From assembly GCA_003996215.1 (NCBI GenBank), contig QJPP01000035.1, positions 558,001 through 622,000 on the forward strand: a stretch of 64,000 nt of DNA, written 5' to 3'. The notes beneath the pieces are model-generated. The model searched no databases. It was given only the letters and a program-made list of their open reading frames with translations, and had not been told where the DNA came from. Made by a program: the position numbers and the translations under genes. Each line of letters begins with the position of its first letter. Position 1 is the stretch's first letter. Below are positions 60,353-64,000 of the stretch, one piece after another. This DNA comes from Jaltomata sinuosa (taxonomy: Eukaryota; Streptophyta; Magnoliopsida; Solanales; Solanaceae).

Positions 60353-61329
60353 GGTGTTTCTAGTGAATTGAGCTATTTCTAGCCTCAATCAAGATGGAAT
60401 CCTAAGTACCCACTAGCAATTTCATATCTGAAATTATAAACTTCTTTCTCAAGCAAGAATACAACCAAGAAAGGTAAATCAATATTTGCAACTATTAATT
60501 TTAGAGTTTAAACATGATAAAATCACTAGACCCATGTCTTATTAGCAATTATAAACACAAATTAGCAACACCCATACCAATTTATCAAGCACCCATTATC
60601 AACATATCCCTAGACAAGGAAACATAGCCACTCATGCTAAAGGAAAAAGGAAGTATACCCATTGGGAAATTTAAATTTCTTTTCATTATTTGCAGAAAGA
60701 ATACAATATCCAAGCTCAAATTTACAAGCCCAAGGTTGAAGATTGAGAGAATGGATTGAAACCCTCTTTCTTGCCTTGGGAGAGAAACCTGCTCACTACT
60801 CAAAGATATTTTAAACACTATTCAAAACTGTCTAAAATTGTGCCTGAATGGGGTTTAAGACATCCCCAAAATGTCATAGAAAATTCGATAAAAATGCCCT
60901 TCGGGGGCTGTGCAATGCGACGTGCGGTTCACATTACACGAAGTGCACATCACACAACACTCTTGAGTGGTCCAGTGACTTAGGCCGACTTAAAAGCTTC
61001 ATGCAAAGTGGGGTGCAGTTTGCACCAGGCAGTGTACGCATCGCACATCAACCACACCCCTTAACAGATCCTTCAGAAACTTCTAGGCTTCATATGGTGG
61101 AAGGTGCATTCCGCACCAGGGCATGTGCATATCGCACAAAGTCTGCATCCCTCAACATGATCTTCGTCTTGTTTTCTCACTTTATGCGTCAACTCTTTTT
61201 AATCTATTTTTGGGTCCATTTCCTTATTTTCCATCTTAGGACAAAAGTACCTACATTCATGCAAATAAAGGCCATAAGAACCTCTAAATCTTATCAAAAT
61301 ATAGCAATAATTCATGATTAAAGGCTAAA
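60353..61329 (-). mobile_element. Element C LTR, continued right of element D
   Basis: Starts with the second target copy ggtgt and continues the interrupted text: ...agcttagacccttaaatgg on the left of D, ttctagtgaattgagc on the right. It carries words of the type gtgcggttcacatta and gtgcgcatcgcac (60905-61140), resembling 47640-47900. No ORF is credible. It ends where element E coding sequence begins. Confidence 0.6.
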
Positions 61330-62218
61330 TGAGTTGGTAGATTACCGAATCATCCAGTTTCTATCATTTCTGACTGTGGTACTCAATTTACTTTGTGTTT
61401 CTGGAGGTCTATTCAGAGAGAGTTAGTAACGAGAGTTGAGCTCAACATTACTTTTCACCCACAGACTAATGGTCAGTCGGAGCATAGTATTTAGGTTCTG
61501 GAGGATATGTTGCGAGCTTGTGTTATTGATTTTGGACGTCAATGGGATCGGTTCTTAGCCTTGGCAGAGTTCGCTTATAGTAATAGTTACCATTCCATTA
61601 TTTAGATGGCTCCATTTAGGGCTTTGTATGGAAGGTGGTGCAGATCTCTGGTGGGTTAGTGTGATGAATTCGAGGTTAGGTTGTGGGGTGCTTATTTGAA
61701 TTGTGATTTGATAAATAGAGTTTGGGTCATTTATGAGAGACTTCACACTTCCTAGAGTAGGCTGAAGAGTTATGCTGACCGGAGGGTTTGAGACTTAGTG
61801 TTTATGGTTGGTGACTGTGTGTTCTTTCGGGTGTCACCCATGAAGGGCGTGATGAGGTTCGGGAGGAAGCATGCTTAGTCCTAGGTTCATCGGGACATTT
61901 GAGATCCTTCGTTGACTTGGGGAGGTTGCTTATGATTTGGACCTCCCTCCTGCTCTTTCAGGTGTTCATCCCGTTTTTCATGTTTCTATGATATGGCGAT
62001 ATGTTTTGGATGAGTCTCACATGTTATAATGGGATTCAATTCAGTTGGATGAGTCTCTGGCTTTTGAGGAGGAGCCTGTTACTATTTTGTGCAGGCATGT
62101 TAGGAAGTTGAGGACCAAGGAGAATCTGTAAGTTAAGGTTCAGTGGAGGCATCATGTCTAGGAGGCTACTTGGGAGATCAAGACCGACATACGGACCAGC
62201 TATCCTCACCTTTTTTAG
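61330..62218 (+). pseudogene. Element E integrase end and chromodomain (Ty3/gypsy), heavily mutated
   Basis: Readable as HPVSIISDCGTQFT, NITFHPQTNGQSEHSI, LEDMLRACVIDFG, LALAEFAYSNSYHSII, then RVSPMKGVMRFGRK, VHPVFHVSMIWRYVLDESHM and the chromodomain-like EATWEIKTDIRTSYPHLF. At least eight stops interrupt it, several of cag-to-tag or tgg-to-tag type. Everything upstream (gag to RNase H) is missing. This is a different lineage from A, B and D, judged by the chromodomain lead and the LTR start. Confidence 0.88.
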
Positions 62219-62278
62219 CCTTCAGGTACTTTCCTTTCTTTAACTTTCAAGAATAAAAGTTCTTTTAGTAGTGGATGT

Positions 62279-64000
62279 TGTAATGACCCTCTAGGTTATT
62301 TTCTTGATTTTTGTGCTTTTTCTGTGATACGAGCTTTTTCACAGCGGCTACAGGTCATTTATAACTTATTGGGACTGATGGTTTGATTCCCGGGCAGTTC
62401 GTTGGTGTTTTAAGCCCTTTTCTCGATTTTTAAACCTCTAGTGCCAGTATGGTTGACTTTGGTCAACATTCAAAGAAGACAAACTCGAATGGAAATTTTG
62501 CCAGCATTACTAGCTTCAGAATATTGAGTTTAGGCTAAAAGGACCTTTGGTTTGGGTCGCGAGGCTTCCGGACTCATTTTGGACTATTGGGTTTCATTTT
62601 GGTAAAAGTTGGTTTTTGGGTATGGGGCCCATTTTTTATTAAAACAATCTATGATGGAAATTTCATCAGTTCCGTTGAGTCTAGAATATAATTTTTGGTT
62701 GAGTAGAAAGTTTGGTTTATGTTCACGAGGTTTTGATTGAATCCTGAGGGTCCATCCGGTGACTTTTTAGCCTTAGAGTTCTGCAGGTTTTTGTTGTTGG
62801 TGGTGTATACGCTTTTGCTACCTTTGGCCGCTTTTGCAGATATCACATTTGTGGCAAAGGTCCACTTTTGCGGACATCGCTTTTGTGAAGATCCTCCATT
62901 TTTGTGGAGGCACGAGTGAATAGTAATCTCCACTTTTATAGAGCGTGTATCCCTTTTGCGATGTTCGCTTTTGCGGAAAAACCTCCACTTTTGTGGAGGT
63001 AGTTGAGTTTTTATAAAACATTTCAACTACGTTTTCTTCTCCCATAATTCAAAATTCCACCACTGTTGAGAGCTTGTAGGCTGGTTCTAAAGCTTCCTTT
63101 CATCCCTCATTTTTCTGGTAAGTTCCCTATATTTCCCCGCTCACTTTTCCGTCATTTAATTGATGTTATCTCTTTTTAATTTCTGTTTAATTCCTTGTTA
63201 TAATCTCTTGATCAAGTGGACCTTTGGGGATGTCTTGGGCCCCAAAACGAGTCCCATTTGCACTCATATTTTGGGCATGGGTTTATGCACCCGCTGCAAA
63301 CACAATTATAAAATTTGGTTTCCGTTTTATTGCACGGGCCCCGAGGGTCATTCTTCAACCCGATTTTTGAATTAAATTTCATATAGCAATGTGGGAATCA
63401 TTCTTCTCGTGTTGACACCTAGATTATATTTGTGATAGCATGGCAGTATTCTGGGGCTATTTGGAAGGGAAAGGCACACGATTGAAGGTTCGTGCTTGTA
63501 GTTCGGCCCTGAGGTAAGTTACAATTTATTTTCCTTAGACTTGGCTTAGTTAGATTTTATATTTTATAAATTATTGGAATGTTAGGTAAAGTCTTAGGTA
63601 GAAATAGGCTTAAATCTTGTTTTCATATAAATTGTCCATTTCGGGACAATAGACTAGAATTATACTGTTTATCCTTAGTTTAGGAGCTTGTAGAATTGTT
63701 GTGGCTATACTAGAATCCTTAGAATGCTTTAAGGAGGTTTTAGAGGTAGAGTAGGTGCTCTTATTTATTTTTGTGGTTATTTTCTGTTCCTTCCGCTTTT
63801 ATTTACCATTGATGTGTAACTATGTGTTCGAGGCCATAGCACGGATAGGATAGAGTTCCAGGTTAGTTCTCTTGTTTGGAGGGTGCTTTTCCCTGTTTGT
63901 CTTGTTCATGTGATATATTCTCTGATTTTGGAAATTTACATGTTCATATTGTCTTTACATGGCTACTGGTATGGAAAGGAAAGAAAACACGAGATTTTTG
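62279..64000 (+). repeat. 3' LTR of element E, running off the window
   Basis: Begins tgtaatgaccctctagg after a purine-rich tagtggatgt. No end is reached by 64000. It contains a row of cttttgcgg / cttttgtgg words at 62800-63000. Confidence 0.75.
62893..62999. repeat. Two perfect small hairpins in the E LTR, 89 bp apart
   Basis: cctccatttttgtggagg (62893-62910) and cctccacttttgtggagg (62982-62999) each fold into a 6-bp stem with a 6-nt loop. Confidence 0.8.

Noticed and set aside
1..64000. CRISPR arrays, operons, phage or bacterial defence systems
   Set aside because: The content is eukaryotic (introns, LTR/LINE/SINE elements, nuclear tRNA). The direct repeats present are LTRs or minisatellites.
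61330..64000. Integrated plant pararetrovirus
   Set aside because: The integrase and chromodomain-like end plus an LTR are Ty3/gypsy features. No movement-protein or coat-like motif was seen.

Overview
The window is plant nuclear DNA, most likely from a Solanaceae species (Solanum/Capsicum/Nicotiana type). The evidence is a broken beta-1,3-glucanase that closely resembles the tobacco class I enzymes, a TS-type SINE remnant ending in TTG repeats, and chromodomain Ty3/gypsy elements of Tekay/Del type. The species cannot be fixed from the sequence alone. About two thirds of the window is transposable elements in successive layers of insertion and decay, and host genes are confined to 8-27 kb.

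Region 1 (1-7.9 kb): a Ty3/gypsy-like LTR fragment (246-1248), then a full-length but mutated LINE on the minus strand (1312-6329) bounded by an 11-bp target-site duplication, then AT-rich DNA with a SINE remnant.

Region 2 (7.9-27 kb), the genic island: a class I-like beta-1,3-glucanase pseudogene with GCC boxes upstream; a nuclear tRNA-His(GTG) gene; an LTR end; and a cluster of GRAS transcription-factor genes, all on the minus strand. The cluster holds one intact gene (13866-15287), one open but internally deleted gene (11450-12829), one pseudogene (25218-26670) and two small relics (13490-13605, 16518-16593). A Ty1/copia element (17292-23548) separates the members. Its 5' LTR carries a 995-bp Mutator-type element with a perfect 9-bp target duplication, and its RNase H region carries a four-copy in-frame 36-bp repeat. 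A 1.2-kb foldback-like element lies at 23744-24921.

Region 3 (28.9-64 kb), a gypsy nest: a LINE fragment; a minus-strand LTR (F, 29460-30883); Tekay-like element A (+, 31037-39115, 5' LTR truncated); Tekay-like element B (-, 39116-46477, 3' LTR truncated); a minus-strand Tat/Athila/Ogre-like element C that keeps gag and protease but lacks nearly all of pol; Tekay-like element D (+, 51167-60352), complete with both LTRs and a 5-bp target duplication and inserted into the C LTR; and the 3' part of a further chromodomain gypsy element E (61330 to the window end). Every retroelement ORF is broken by stops or frameshifts.

I see no new multi-gene system. The most useful signals are the GRAS cluster and its decay, the exact insertion footprints that order the transposition events, the in-frame minisatellite in the copia RNase H region, and the pol-deleted element C.
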